A stretch of DNA of 64,000 bases from Bradyrhizobium liaoningense. Its GTDB lineage: Bacteria; Pseudomonadota; Alphaproteobacteria; Rhizobiales; Xanthobacteraceae. The notes beneath the pieces are model-generated. The model did not search any database, was not told the DNA's origin, and saw only the letters and a program-made list of their open reading frames with translations. A program made the translations under genes and the position numbers. Shown piece by piece: positions 1 to 8,557 of this stretch. Position 1 is the stretch's first letter. Each line of letters begins with the position of its first letter. The stretch covers positions 1 to 64,000 of the forward strand of contig NZ_JAFCJT010000006.1 of the NCBI RefSeq assembly GCF_018130785.1, read 5' to 3'.

Positions 1-101
1 GCACCCGGCCTTCCCTGCGCCCTCTTGGACAAGAGGGTGGCGAGACAAAACAAAGCTCGGGCGAAATGCGCCGCGAGAGCGCGAAGGCGTGTCTGAGGGG
101 C

Positions 102-188
102 CGTAGGATGGGCAGAGCGCAGCGAAACCCATCACATTTCCGCGTTGATGAGAGATGATGGGTTTCGCTTCGCTCTCCCCATCCTACG
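102..188. repeat. Imperfect inverted repeat (GTAGGATGGG / CCCATCCTAC type)
   Basis: The left arm 102-134 begins CGTAGGATGGG and runs to AAACCCATCA. The right arm 156-188 is its near-perfect reverse complement, separated by about 21 bases. The arms contain the AGCGAAAC/GTTTCGCT block typical of intergenic palindromes in Bradyrhizobium-like genomes. It would form a long hairpin in RNA and may end or protect transcripts coming from the gene at 396-1031. Family membership is from memory; the symmetry is seen directly. Confidence 0.7.
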
Positions 189-225
189 CGTGCATGTCTG
201 AGAACTGTAGTACAGTCCCTTATTC

Positions 226-304
226 CGTCATTGCGAGCGCAGCGAAGCAATCCAGAGTCTCTCCGGGTGGCGGTCTCGATTGCTTCGCTGCGCTCGCAAT
301 GACG
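226..304. repeat. Palindromic repeat, copy 1 of 3 (CGTCATTGCGAGCG family)
   Basis: The arms 226-250 and 280-304 are perfectly complementary over 25 bp, beginning CGTCATTGCGAGCGC. The same element occurs at 53209-53288 and 60398-60477. The loop is 29 bases and differs from the other copies. It sits downstream of the MarR-type gene. Confidence 0.85.
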
Positions 305-395
305 ATGTGGAGGAAGCATACGCGTGCGCTTCGCTCTCATGCCCCGTACGCCGCGCGTCCGCGACAACACGAGAGGAGGCCCGTTGCGCGTTTTC

Positions 396-1031
396 CTATC
401 CCTGGCTCGCCACGCGCGCGCGGTCGAGATGCTCCTCGATTTTCGGGCGGTCGCGGGTGCGCTCGAAACTGGTGCAGAGGAGTTCGGTCTCCTCGAGGGA
501 AACAGGGGCGCGGTACAGCCGGCACATGAATTCGGCGCTCGCACGTCCCTTGCCTGTGCCGGGACTGCGTTCGGCGAGAAACATGCAGTCGCGGCAGATG
601 CTGGCATCAAGCCGCTGATGGGCCGCGTCGAGGTGATTGAGGATCTCGCGGAGCGAGTCGCGCAGCCTGATGCATTCGTCGATGCCGAGAGACGTGACCG
701 CGTTCACCACGTGATTGATCGGGTCGTGCTGGCTCAGGCATTTCTCGCCCTGCGCGGTGACGTGGAGCACGACGGACCGCTTGTCCTCGTGCGAAGGCTT
801 TCGCACCAGGAAGGACTTGGCTTCCAGCGTCTTCACGATCTGCGATGCAGTGGCGCGGGTCGCGCCGATGAAGCCGGCCAGCGCGGACGGCGTGCGCGAG
901 AACCTGTTGGCGCGGTGGAGAAAGCGCAGCGCCATCCATTCCCGGTCGCGCAACCCGTGCTGATTGCCTTCGAAATACCAGGCTCTCGCCGCCTGAACCA
1001 GCAGCTCGACGGCCTCGCGTGCCAACGGCAT
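396..1031 (-). CDS. MarR-type winged-helix regulator with C-terminal cysteine cluster
   Basis: This 211-residue protein has a MarR-like winged helix at about residues 25-100: the helix-turn-helix lies around TPSALAGFIGATRATASQIV, and the wing is KPSHEDKRSVVLHVT. A C-terminal extension carries four cysteines in the pattern C146-x2-C149-xFL, FMC170RLYRAP and ELLC186TSFE. The whole protein, including these cysteines, is paralogous to the gene at 38279-38857; residues 21-50 are nearly identical. MarR proteins bind DNA as dimers and respond to ligands or redox state. Here the cysteines suggest metal or redox sensing, which is inference. It is a single gene on the minus strand, not in an operon with the flagellar genes. 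The start follows the LAREA-EL motif shared with the paralogue. Confidence 0.85.
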   Translation of the reverse strand: MPLAREAVELLVQAARAWYFEGNQHGLRDREWMALRFLHRANRFSRTPSALAGFIGATRATASQIVKTLEAKSFLVRKPSHEDKRSVVLHVTAQGEKCLSQHDPINHVVNAVTSLGIDECIRLRDSLREILNHLDAAHQRLDASICRDCMFLAERSPGTGKGRASAEFMCRLYRAPVSLEETELLCTSFERTRDRPKIEEHLDRARVASQG

Positions 1032-1883
1032 GAATTCCTACCTTGCCCCGGATATCACGTCTGCGGCGCCCCGGAGCCGCCTTCCGTCGTTGCACACGAG
1101 TCCTTCGCGAGAAGCAGCACCATCCATAATGTCCGACACAGACGCAGGGCCCGGCTCTCGCGCGAAAGCACGCACTGTTCCGCCCCCGACCTCGACAGAT
1201 GGACCCTGCGAGATACGGCGCGAGAAGCCGTGTCGATGATGGTGTGCCAATCGTGGCGTCGTCGAACGAAAGCCCGAGTTGCCGTCACAGCCGGACGATG
1301 GATCGGAATTGTTCAACCGTAGCCCCTGAAGTTCAAGTCACACGCAGACGTTTCTTACGTTCCACCGAAACGATGAATGAGCTTCTCAACAAAATCAAGT
1401 AGAGACGCTCCTGGAGACTGGATGTCGTTCGAAGCGATTGTAACGTTCAAGACAATCTCGTTCGTCAGGACACATCATGGTGATCGTAATACTCAGTGTA
1501 ACAAGCTATTTGCACGCAAATATGCGACGGTTTGATTGCACAGAATGTTGCTGTTCGCCGTTGATGCAAATTGATCGAAGCTTGTGCATGACGCTGACGC
1601 GCAGTGGCGCGTCATCCACAACTTGTGCGATCCGCCCGGGAATCGCCAAGGGAACTCGTAAGGATTGCACGTGCCGGTTGTTGTGGCGATAACAGCGAAA
1701 TGCGTCCACTGCATCGCTTTCGCCTTGGCGGCGCGATCTCCACCGAACGGCTGATGCGCGCTCGACGGTCGTCGGCAACGGGTGAGAAAGCGCCGGAAGC
1801 GTAGCGACATGCGTGATCGAATGTCGCGATATTGAGCAGGACGGCGACGACGGGCGCGCCGAGCGCGCTCCGCCGCGCCCGGC
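1032..1883. other. Intergenic region, 852 bp, with one strong hairpin
   Basis: No supported gene is present between the MarR-type gene and fliI. The region must hold the minus-strand promoter of the MarR gene and the 3' end of the fliI transcript. A small perfect stem, TGACGCG (1595-1601) with CGCGTCA (1608-1614), is visible. The stretch around 1330-1560 is less GC-rich than its surroundings. Open frames here on both strands have no family resemblance and look like shadows. Confidence 0.5.
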
Positions 1884-3209
1884 CTAGTCGCCCTTGAGCA
1901 TGTCTCGCAGCTCGCGGAATGGATCAGCGCTTGGTGCGGCCGAGGCGTCTTGCCGCATGGCGCTGTAGATTCTCGGGACCAGGTCCACGGCCTGGTCGAG
2001 GCCCGAATCACGTCCCGACTGATATCCGCCCATCAGGCGAAGGTCGCGCGTGTCCTCGTATTTGGCGATCATGGTGCGCAGCTTGCTCACCAATTCGCGC
2101 TCCTCGGGGTCCCAGACGTTATGGGCGAGGCGGGAAACCGAGGCCAGGACGTCCACGGCCGGATAGCGCGCCTGGTCAGCGATGTGCCTGGAGAGCACGA
2201 TATGACCGTCGAGGGTGCTGCGGATGGTGTCGGCGATCGGCTCGTTGTGGTCGTCGCCGTCGACCAGCACGGAGAAAATGCCGGTGATGGTGCCGGATCC
2301 CTCCTCGCCGGGGCCGGCGCGCTCCAGCAGGCGCGGCAGGTCGGTGAAGACCGTCGGGGCGTAACCGCGCGCGACGGCCGGCTCGCCGGCGGCGAGGGCG
2401 ACCTCACGGGCGGCATGGGCAAAACGGGTGATCGAATCGACCACCAGCAGGACCGATTCGCCCCGGTCGCGGAAATATTCGGCGACCGCCATGGCGGTCT
2501 TCGGCGCCAGCCGCCGCATCATCGGGCTTTCATCTCCCGTTGATACGATGGTGACCGCGCGGTTGCGGTTGGCGCCGAGCACATCCTCGATGAATTCGCG
2601 CACCTCGCGGCCGCGTTCGCCGACGAGCGCCAGCACGACGGTGTCAAAGCCCTGGCTGCGGGCCAGCATCGCAAGCAGCGTCGACTTGCCGACGCCGGAG
2701 CCGGCAAAGATGCCGACGCGCTGGCCGGCGCAGATCGGGGCGAACAGGTCGATGACGCGCACGCCGGTGCGCAGCGGCTTGTGGACGCGCGCGCGCCTCA
2801 TGGCCGAAGGCGCCTCGGCTTCCGCCGAGACGGTGCGCGATCCCGGGGTGAGGGGGCCTTGTCCGTCCAGCGGCGCGCCGAGCGCGTTGATGACGCGACC
2901 CTTCCAACTCGGATCGGGCGCGAAGGACAAGGGCGGCATCCGGTAGGCGACCGAGCCGAGGCCACCCGCGAACTGCCGGTCGAACGGCTTGGCGATGATG
3001 CCCTCGCTGTCGATCCGCACCACCTCGCCGATCTGGGGCTTGCCGCCGGAGTTGACCCCGATCAGTTCACCAAGCCTGACGAAGCGCGACAGGCCGGAGA
3101 CGCGGAAATGCGTCGGAGCGATCTCGGAGATCGCGCCGCTGACGCTGGCCAGGGGAGTGCTCTGCTGAAGCTCCAGCAGCGCCCACTCGAGTTGCCGAAG
3201 AGCGTTCAA
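1884..3209 (-). CDS. fliI: Flagellum-specific ATPase FliI
   Basis: FliI is the ATPase of the flagellar type III export gate, energising unfolding and delivery of rod, hook and filament subunits at the cytoplasmic face. The protein is 441 residues, normal for the family. It contains a Walker A motif (GSGVGKST, 170-177), the ALVGERGREVREF segment and the Walker B strand LLVVDSITRF (Asp at about 258), all typical of F1/V1-like rotary ATPases. The start is TTG at 3209, preceded by a GGTGG-like Shine-Dalgarno. It is the last gene of the minus-strand unit after flgF (48 bp gap). Candidate FliH and FliJ partners are encoded far away at 20328 and 33714. Confidence 0.97.
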   Translation of the reverse strand: MNALRQLEWALLELQQSTPLASVSGAISEIAPTHFRVSGLSRFVRLGELIGVNSGGKPQIGEVVRIDSEGIIAKPFDRQFAGGLGSVAYRMPPLSFAPDPSWKGRVINALGAPLDGQGPLTPGSRTVSAEAEAPSAMRRARVHKPLRTGVRVIDLFAPICAGQRVGIFAGSGVGKSTLLAMLARSQGFDTVVLALVGERGREVREFIEDVLGANRNRAVTIVSTGDESPMMRRLAPKTAMAVAEYFRDRGESVLLVVDSITRFAHAAREVALAAGEPAVARGYAPTVFTDLPRLLERAGPGEEGSGTITGIFSVLVDGDDHNEPIADTIRSTLDGHIVLSRHIADQARYPAVDVLASVSRLAHNVWDPEERELVSKLRTMIAKYEDTRDLRLMGGYQSGRDSGLDQAVDLVPRIYSAMRQDASAAPSADPFRELRDMLKGD

Positions 3210-3257
3210 GGAAATCGTCCACCTTCAATGCGCACGCGGCGCAGTCTACTTGCAAGT

Positions 3258-3986
3258 TTATTTGCCCGGCTCGCCCAGCGTCCGGATAGCGTTCTGGAGC
3301 GAGCTCTCGGTGCCCTCGATCATCGAATTGGTGCCGTCGAAGGCGCGCGAAGCCGCGATCAGCTTCGTCAATTCCATCATCGGATTGGCGCCGGAGCCCT
3401 CGACATAGCCCTGCTTGAAGCCGTCGCGGGAGAAGTCGGCGATGGCGGTCGCTGGCCGGTCGGGCGTGACGCCGGAATTGCCGTAGCGGTCGAGATTGGC
3501 ATCGGCGGGAATGTTGAACAGCCCGATGGAGCCGATCTCGTTGTTGTCCTGGGTGATCGCGCCGCTGCGCGCGATCGCGATCGGTCCGCCGTTCGGGTCG
3601 AGCGTGATCTGCGCGCCGCCGGCATCGATCACGGGGAAGCCGGACACGGTCTGAAGATCGCCGTTGGGGGCAATCTGGAGGCGGCCGTCGCGCGTATAGA
3701 CCGTGCCGTTCGGTCCGGCGAAGGCGATCCAGCCCTGTCCGACCACGGCGACGTCGAGCGGGTTGCCGCTCTCGGTGATGTTGCCCATCTCGCGCGAGAT
3801 GATGTTGTCGCCGGGCGAGGAGAATGCGACCGGGTTCGCGCCCGCCTTGGACAGCACGGTCTCGAATTTCACCACGTCGGTGCGGAATGCAGCCGTGTTG
3901 ACGTTGGCCACGTTGTTGGCGATCGTCTGGAGGCGCTTTTCGAGGGCGACCTGGGCCGACAATCCCACATAGAGAGCGGATTGCAT
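3258..3986 (-). CDS. flgF: Flagellar proximal rod protein FlgF
   Basis: This 242-residue rod protein begins MQSALYVGLSAQVALEKRL and carries the N-terminal flagellar rod motif IANNVANVNTAAFR (about 23-36). The C-terminal coiled-coil segment contains ELTKLIAASRAFDGTNSMIE, as in the FlgF/FlgG/FlgE family. FlgF forms part of the axial rod inside the periplasm. It lies 3 bp downstream of the DUF1217 gene and is followed by fliI, a minus-strand order like that of other rhizobial fla regions. Confidence 0.95.
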   Translation of the reverse strand: MQSALYVGLSAQVALEKRLQTIANNVANVNTAAFRTDVVKFETVLSKAGANPVAFSSPGDNIISREMGNITESGNPLDVAVVGQGWIAFAGPNGTVYTRDGRLQIAPNGDLQTVSGFPVIDAGGAQITLDPNGGPIAIARSGAITQDNNEIGSIGLFNIPADANLDRYGNSGVTPDRPATAIADFSRDGFKQGYVEGSGANPMMELTKLIAASRAFDGTNSMIEGTESSLQNAIRTLGEPGK

Positions 3987-3989
3987 GAC

Positions 3990-4778
3990 TTACTTTCCGA
4001 ACCGGATGGACTGAAGCTTCGTGAGCATGTCGGTATCCATGCTCGCCATCGACGACGCGCCGCCGATCAGGACCAGCGCGGGGTTGGTCGAATTGTCGCT
4101 CTGGGCCTGGGTCGCATCCCACATCGCGGCAAAGCGCTGCACGAACTTGGTGACCTTGGTCGGATCCTGGAAATCGGCGAGATTGATCTTGCTCGTGATC
4201 AACTTCGCTTGCGCGTCGATGTCGGCCGAGCTGATCGTCGACGGCAGGCCGAGCGCGGTCTGGACCACCTGCGTCAGCGCCTTGTCGGCGAGGATCTGGT
4301 AGGAGGTGGTGACGGTGGAGGCCTTGCGGGTGAAATAGAGCGCCAGCCGCAGACCCTCGTTCTGGTCGCCGGCGTTCTCCTCCATCGTCTGCGTGACGTA
4401 TTGGGTCGCCGTGCCGGTCGTGGCCGCGGCAGTCTGGGTCGCTTTGTCGCCGAGGGCCGCGAAATTGAAGGCGGCGGCGAATTGCCGGTAGCGGGTGTCG
4501 GTCAGCTTGTTGGCGAAGGTGTCCGTGGTCGCCACACCCTCGGTCAGGACCTTGCGCATGAACGCCTTGGCATAGGTCATGTCGCTGAGGCCATAGGCCT
4601 TCATCGCATAGGAGTAGAGGCGATAGTCCTTCAGGAAGTCGTCGATCGTCTTCACATCGCCGATATGGCTGAGAAAGTAATCGGTGTCGCGGCTGACGTC
4701 CGGCTGGGTCGCGACCTGGGTCAGCGATTTGCCCATGTCCTTGGTCAGTCTGGTGTAGTCCGCGATCGTGGATAGCAT
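3990..4778 (-). CDS. DUF1217-type flagellar protein
   Basis: The 262-residue protein starts MLSTIADYTRLTKDMGKSL and is rich in short helical blocks such as DYFLSHIGDVKTIDDFLKDY and YAMKAYGLSDMTYAKAFM. From memory it matches the DUF1217 family, found almost only next to flgF/fliI in alphaproteobacterial flagellar loci; the molecular role is unknown. No signal peptide or membrane segment is visible. It is the first gene of the minus-strand unit and has its own copy of the flagellar promoter element (4818-4846) about 40 bp upstream of the ATG. Confidence 0.8.
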   Translation of the reverse strand: MLSTIADYTRLTKDMGKSLTQVATQPDVSRDTDYFLSHIGDVKTIDDFLKDYRLYSYAMKAYGLSDMTYAKAFMRKVLTEGVATTDTFANKLTDTRYRQFAAAFNFAALGDKATQTAAATTGTATQYVTQTMEENAGDQNEGLRLALYFTRKASTVTTSYQILADKALTQVVQTALGLPSTISSADIDAQAKLITSKINLADFQDPTKVTKFVQRFAAMWDATQAQSDNSTNPALVLIGGASSMASMDTDMLTKLQSIRFGK

Positions 4779-4817
4779 GGCACGCGCCCCTCTGGCCGCC
4801 GTTGCGACATGGTCTCA

Positions 4818-4846
4818 AGCTGCCGCGAAATGCTTGCGCGGGGCTG
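4818..4846 (-). promoter_or_regulatory. Flagellar promoter element upstream of DUF1217-flgF-fliI
   Basis: Read on the minus strand, the core is CAGCCCCGCGCAAGCA: two AGC-centred half-sites 11 bp apart. GGCAGCT follows at the position where other copies have CTA. The 16-base core is identical to the core upstream of flgE (25433-25448). The element ends about 40 bp before the gene start. Its assignment as a binding site of the locus regulator is inference. Confidence 0.6.
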
Positions 4847-4859
4847 GCGACCAAGAAGC

Positions 4860-4888
4860 CAGCTTCGCGCAAGCGTCGCCGACTAGAT
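4860..4888 (+). promoter_or_regulatory. Flagellar promoter element upstream of motA
   Basis: The half-sites CAGCTTCG (4860) and AAGCGTCG (4871) are 11 bp apart. They are followed by a CTAGAT hexamer (4883-4888) that could be a -10 region. The element ends 32 bp before the proposed TTG start of motA. It is back to back with the minus-strand element at 4818-4846, so one short region drives both divergent units. Confidence 0.6.
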
Positions 4889-4920
4889 ATTCCCGATGGG
4901 ATCGGCGATGGAGTGGCGCG

Positions 4921-5817
4921 TTGCTCAGTTTCGTGGGGATTTTCATCACGGTAGCCGCACTGCTTGGCGGATTTGCCGCCATGGGCGGGCATCTGGCCGT
5001 GCTCATGCAGCCATGGGAATTCGTGATCATCATGGGCACCGCGGTCGGTACCTTCATCGTCGCCAATCCGTGGAAAACGGTCGTTGATACCGGCGTCGCC
5101 TGCATGCAGGCGATCACCGGCGCGGTGCCGAGTGAGCGCTATTACCTCGATCTGCTCGGAGCGCTCCATGCCCTGATGCGCGAGCTGCGGGGCAAGGGCC
5201 GCAACGAGGTCGAGGCGCATATCGACGACCCGGCCTCCTCCGAGATCTTCAAGGCATTCCCGAGCGTGCTCGGCGATCCGCCGTTGCTCCAGTTCATATG
5301 CGACTATGTCCGCCTCATCATCATGGGCAATGCGCGCACGCACGAGATCGAAGCGTTGATGGATGAAGAGATCCATACCATCGTGAAGGCCAAGCTGGCG
5401 CCCTACAATTCGATGGTGGTCGTGTCCGAGGCGCTGCCGGCGCTCGGCATCGTCGCCGCGGTGCTCGGCGTCATCAAGGCCATGGGCGCGCTCGACCAGT
5501 CGCCGAAGCTCCTTGGCGGCTTCATCGGCGCGGCGCTCGTCGGCACCTTCGCCGGAATCTTCCTGTCCTACGGCGTCCTCTCGCCCTTCGCGCTGAAGAT
5601 CAAGATGACGCGAGAGAAGCGCTGCCGGCCCTACATCATCGTCAAGCAGACGCTGCTGGCGTTCATGAACGGCGCCATGCCGCAGATCGCCGTCGAGCAC
5701 GGTCGCAAGATGATCGCGAGCGGCGAACGGCCGTCGATCGACGTGGTCGAGAATGAGACGATTGCAGGTCCCAAGGCGGTCGTGACCGAGGCTGAACCGA
5801 AGGCTGCCCGCGCATGA
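4921..5817 (+). CDS. motA: Flagellar motor stator protein MotA
   Basis: MotA is the inner-membrane stator subunit that, with MotB, converts proton flow into torque against FliG. The first residues LLSFVGIFITVAALLGGFAAMGG and following MQPWEFVIIMGTAVGTFIV match the MotA N-terminus. Four membrane segments are visible, with the large cytoplasmic loop between the second and third. I choose the TTG start at 4921 (298 residues) because it has a GGAG Shine-Dalgarno at 4910-4913 and gives the usual N-terminus. The open frame continues upstream to 4768, but that part overlaps the promoter region and the divergent gene. The stop overlaps the fliM start by 4 bp. Confidence 0.93.
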   Translation: MLSFVGIFITVAALLGGFAAMGGHLAVLMQPWEFVIIMGTAVGTFIVANPWKTVVDTGVACMQAITGAVPSERYYLDLLGALHALMRELRGKGRNEVEAHIDDPASSEIFKAFPSVLGDPPLLQFICDYVRLIIMGNARTHEIEALMDEEIHTIVKAKLAPYNSMVVVSEALPALGIVAAVLGVIKAMGALDQSPKLLGGFIGAALVGTFAGIFLSYGVLSPFALKIKMTREKRCRPYIIVKQTLLAFMNGAMPQIAVEHGRKMIASGERPSIDVVENETIAGPKAVVTEAEPKAARA

Positions 5818-6755
5818 CGATGGAAGACCTCGACGTCGATCAGCGGAAGCAGCTGCCGAACTACCTGCTGGACGCCGCCGGCATATCGATCGAACGCATG
5901 CCGATGCTCAATGTGATCTTCGATCGCATGGCGGCATCGTGCACCGACAGCCTGCAGCCGATGGCGGGAACGCCGTGCTACTTCTCCGTCAACGGCATCA
6001 CCAACGACCCGCTCGGCGACATTATCAAGGACTACGAGGGCAACGCGGTTGCCGCCGTGCTCTATGCCGAGCAGTGGGACTCGCGCGTCATCATCATGCT
6101 GGATCGCGACTTCGTGTTCACGATGGTCGAGGCGATGTTCGGCTCCGACGGCGCCGAACCGCCGCTCGACGTCGAACGCACCTTCTCGAACATCGAGATC
6201 CGGCTGGTCCAGGCACTGTTTGAGCGGTTCGCCAAGGCGCTGCAGGGCGCCTTCGCCGGCACCTCCAATGTCACTTTCCGTGTCGAGCGAGTCGAGACGG
6301 CGATGGCGTCGCTCGCGATTGGGCGCGCCAGCAATATGTCGATCTGCGCGAACATGATGGTGCAGGCGCTCTATCGCGGCGGCCAGATGTTCCTGATCAT
6401 TCCGCACTCCGCGCTCAACCCGCTGAGGCAGAAGCTCGCAACCGTCGTCGTCAGCGACGGCCGTGCGGCCGATCCACGCTGGCGCGAGCAGATGGAGAGC
6501 GAGGTTCACCGTACCGAAGTGACGCTGAGCGCGGTGCTCGACGAGAAGATGATTTCCCTCGAGGACGTCGTGCAATTCAAGGTGGGGCAGGTGCTCGAGC
6601 TCGAAGCCACGCCGCGCACGCTGGCTCGGCTCGAGAGCAACAACCAGGTGCTGTTCTGGTGTCAGATCGGCCAGCTCGATGGCTATTACGCCATGCAGGT
6701 GGCCGATCCCGTCGATCAGAAGCGGGAGTTCGTCGATGATATCCTATCTCGTTGA
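5814..6755 (+). CDS. fliM: Flagellar motor switch protein FliM
   Basis: FliM is the middle component of the cytoplasmic C-ring and couples CheY-P signals to the direction or speed of rotation. The 313-residue sequence has the central CheC-like domain (GDIIKDYEGNAVAAVLYAEQ, FTMVEAMFG, ERTFSNIEIRLVQALFERF) and a C-terminal FliN-like (SpoA) domain from about residue 220. The N-terminal LLDAAGISIERMP segment is less like the classical CheY-binding motif, which fits a lateral system, though I cannot show that. It overlaps motA by 4 bp and the next small gene by 20 bp. Confidence 0.93.
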   Translation: MTMEDLDVDQRKQLPNYLLDAAGISIERMPMLNVIFDRMAASCTDSLQPMAGTPCYFSVNGITNDPLGDIIKDYEGNAVAAVLYAEQWDSRVIIMLDRDFVFTMVEAMFGSDGAEPPLDVERTFSNIEIRLVQALFERFAKALQGAFAGTSNVTFRVERVETAMASLAIGRASNMSICANMMVQALYRGGQMFLIIPHSALNPLRQKLATVVVSDGRAADPRWREQMESEVHRTEVTLSAVLDEKMISLEDVVQFKVGQVLELEATPRTLARLESNNQVLFWCQIGQLDGYYAMQVADPVDQKREFVDDILSR

Positions 6756-7050
6756 TGCCGTGCTGCTGATCGCGCTGGCCTTCACCAGCATGAGGGTGAC
6801 CCGGATGCACCGCGAATTGGCGCGGCTGCGCAGCTACCAGGGCGAGTTTTCGACCATCGTCCACGAGACGGCGGGCGCCTTCGACACCGTTATCACCGCC
6901 GCACATGATTCCACCGCAAATCTCGGCCGGCTCGCCAATGTGTTGAGCACGAAGATTGATCAGGCCCATGAGGCGATCGCGGCGCTCGATGCGCGGAGCG
7001 GACTCCAACCGGCCGCAACCGTGAGCGGCGCTGAGGCGAACAAGCATTGA
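6736..7050 (+). CDS. Small membrane-anchored coiled-coil protein between fliM and fliN
   Basis: The 104-residue product has one N-terminal membrane segment (ISYLVDAVLLIALAFTSM) followed by a predicted amphipathic/coiled-coil region (RMHRELARLRSYQGEFSTIV and AHDSTANLGRLANVLSTKID). The start is ATG 6736, with GGGAG at 6723-6727 and an 8-base spacing, inside the end of fliM. It is encoded within the motA-fliM-fliN-fliG switch operon, so a role beside the stator or C-ring is likely but unproven. From memory it may belong to a family of uncharacterised alphaproteobacterial flagellar-operon proteins (possibly DUF6468). No enzymatic motif is seen. Confidence 0.75.
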   Translation: MISYLVDAVLLIALAFTSMRVTRMHRELARLRSYQGEFSTIVHETAGAFDTVITAAHDSTANLGRLANVLSTKIDQAHEAIAALDARSGLQPAATVSGAEANKH

Positions 7051-7126
7051 ATTCGGGACTTGCAGGACACGTGCGATCGGAACGTCGCGGCGATCCAGGA
7101 GCGGAAATACCAAGAGGCGATACCAA

Positions 7127-7501
7127 ATGGCGCAATCTTTCGAATATGAGTCTGCATCGGCGTCGGGAGAGACCGATGCGTCTCCGCTGGAGCGGCTGGC
7201 GGAGATCGCCGCGCGCACGGCGGAGGAAACCGGCAAATTCGCCAATGTCGATGCCATCCTGCGCATTCCCGTCACGATGCAGGTGGTGCTGGGATCAGCG
7301 ACCATTCCCGTCGCGAATCTGATGAAGCTCGGCCGGGGCGCGGTGGTTCCGCTCGATCATCGGGTCGGCGAGCCCGTCGACGTCGTGGTCAATGGCCGCG
7401 TCGTCGCCCGCGGCGAAGTGGTCGTCGTCGAAGAGGACAATTCCCGCTTCGGCGTCTCGCTCACGGAGATCGTCGGACCGCTGGGGCAGGGTGATACCTG
7501 A
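7127..7501 (+). CDS. fliN: Flagellar motor switch protein FliN
   Basis: FliN is the lower C-ring protein. This 124-residue version has a charged N-terminus and the SpoA-type domain: DAILRIPVTMQVVLGSATIP, LMKLGRGAVVPLDHRVGEPV, VVNGRVVARGEVVVVEEDNS and FGVSLTEIV. It has a normal FliN length and domain layout. It is followed after 2 bp by fliG, so the two are translationally linked. An AGAGGCG Shine-Dalgarno precedes the ATG. Confidence 0.95.
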   Translation: MAQSFEYESASASGETDASPLERLAEIAARTAEETGKFANVDAILRIPVTMQVVLGSATIPVANLMKLGRGAVVPLDHRVGEPVDVVVNGRVVARGEVVVVEEDNSRFGVSLTEIVGPLGQGDT

Positions 7502-7503
7502 TC

Positions 7504-8544
7504 ATGGCGGCACAGGTCGGCGTCGCTCCTATCAAGCAGCGAGGCGTTGCCACGCTGGGCGGAACGGAAAAGGTCGCGGCACTCCTGCTTGCCATGGGCC
7601 GGCAGGCGGCCGCCAGCGTGCTCTCGCAGTTCGAGCCGCAGGATATCCGCATCGTCACCAAGGCCGCGGCCGAGTTGCGGCCGATCACCGCGCAGGAACT
7701 CGAGTCGATCGTCGAGGAGTTCGCTCAGCAGTTCTCGATGGGCGCCAACATTCTCGGCACCATCGGCGGCCTGGAAGCCGTGCTCGGCGACGTGCTTCCG
7801 GCCGACCAGGTCTCAGCGATCATGTCGGACCTGCTTGGCAATTCGAGCCGGTCGGTGTGGGACCGCGTCTCGTCGGTGTCGGAAAACTCGCTGGCGACGT
7901 ACCTCTCCAAGGAGCATCCCCAAACCGCGGCGCTGATCCTGTCCAAGGTCAAGCCGTCCTGCGCCGCCAAGGTGATGAGCCAGCTGCCGTCGAGCCTGCG
8001 CAATGAACTGATGCGGCGCGTCCTCAGCCTCAAGCCGATCGTCGACGACGCCATGAAAGTCCTCGAGAAGACCCTGCACGAGGACCTGACGCTCAATTTC
8101 GCCCGTAACCTCGGCGCCGACACCTACGCGCGCGTCGCGGACATCATCAACAAGATGGAGCGCGGCCATATCGAGGACATGCTGAAGAGCTTGTCGGAGA
8201 AGCGTCCGAAGTCGGCCGAAGTTCTGAAGGAACTGCTGTTCACCTTCGACGACGTGGTCAATTTGACCCCGAAGGCGCGCACCATGATCTTCGACCAGGT
8301 GCCGACCGATCGCATCGTTATCGCGCTGAAGGGCACGGATAAGCATTTCCGCGAACTGATCCTGTCCTCGGTCGCCTCGCGCGTCCGCCGCGTCGTCGAG
8401 CACGAACTCGCCATCGGTGAGCCGTCGAACCAACGTGACGTGCTGGAGGCGCGCCGCGTCATCACCGACCTCGCGCTCGAACTGGCGGAGAAGGGCGAAA
8501 TCGAGCTCAACCCCGAGCAGGAGGATGAGCTGGTCTTCCGCTGA
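7504..8544 (+). CDS. fliG: Flagellar motor switch protein FliG
   Basis: FliG (346 residues) forms the upper C-ring, binds FliF and contacts MotA to receive torque. The N-terminal GTEKVAALLLAMGRQAAASVL, the middle domain EHPQTAALILSKVKPSCAAKVMSQLP (the EHPQ signature) and the C-terminal torque helix region QVPTDRIVIALKGTDKHFRELIL are all present. It lies 2 bp after fliN and 13 bp before flhB in the motA-to-flhB unit. Confidence 0.97.
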   Translation: MAAQVGVAPIKQRGVATLGGTEKVAALLLAMGRQAAASVLSQFEPQDIRIVTKAAAELRPITAQELESIVEEFAQQFSMGANILGTIGGLEAVLGDVLPADQVSAIMSDLLGNSSRSVWDRVSSVSENSLATYLSKEHPQTAALILSKVKPSCAAKVMSQLPSSLRNELMRRVLSLKPIVDDAMKVLEKTLHEDLTLNFARNLGADTYARVADIINKMERGHIEDMLKSLSEKRPKSAEVLKELLFTFDDVVNLTPKARTMIFDQVPTDRIVIALKGTDKHFRELILSSVASRVRRVVEHELAIGEPSNQRDVLEARRVITDLALELAEKGEIELNPEQEDELVFR

Positions 8545-8557
8545 CCGCTGAACGGGC

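Larger units (their letters stand above)
1..395. other. Gene-free left edge with two palindromic repeats
   Basis: No convincing gene is seen here. The short open frames cross a repetitive, hairpin-forming sequence and resemble no family I know. From about 102 the stretch is occupied by two inverted repeats (102-188 and 226-304) that lie downstream of the minus-strand MarR-type gene. Nothing is recognised in 1-101. Confidence 0.6.

Noticed and set aside
2781..4775. 664-codon plus-strand frame opposite fliI, flgF and the DUF1217 gene
   Set aside because: Shadow of minus-strand genes with no family resemblance and biased composition.
4768..4920. Upstream extension of motA to ATG 4768
   Set aside because: It overlaps the divergent gene start and both promoter elements. 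The extension has no similarity to MotA, and a TTG with a good Shine-Dalgarno exists at 4921.
3067..5700. 877-codon open frame on the minus strand across flgF, the DUF1217 gene and motA
   Set aside because: Highly charged, repetitive arginine/aspartate-rich translation typical of an antisense or off-frame shadow in GC-rich DNA. It overlaps several well-supported genes.
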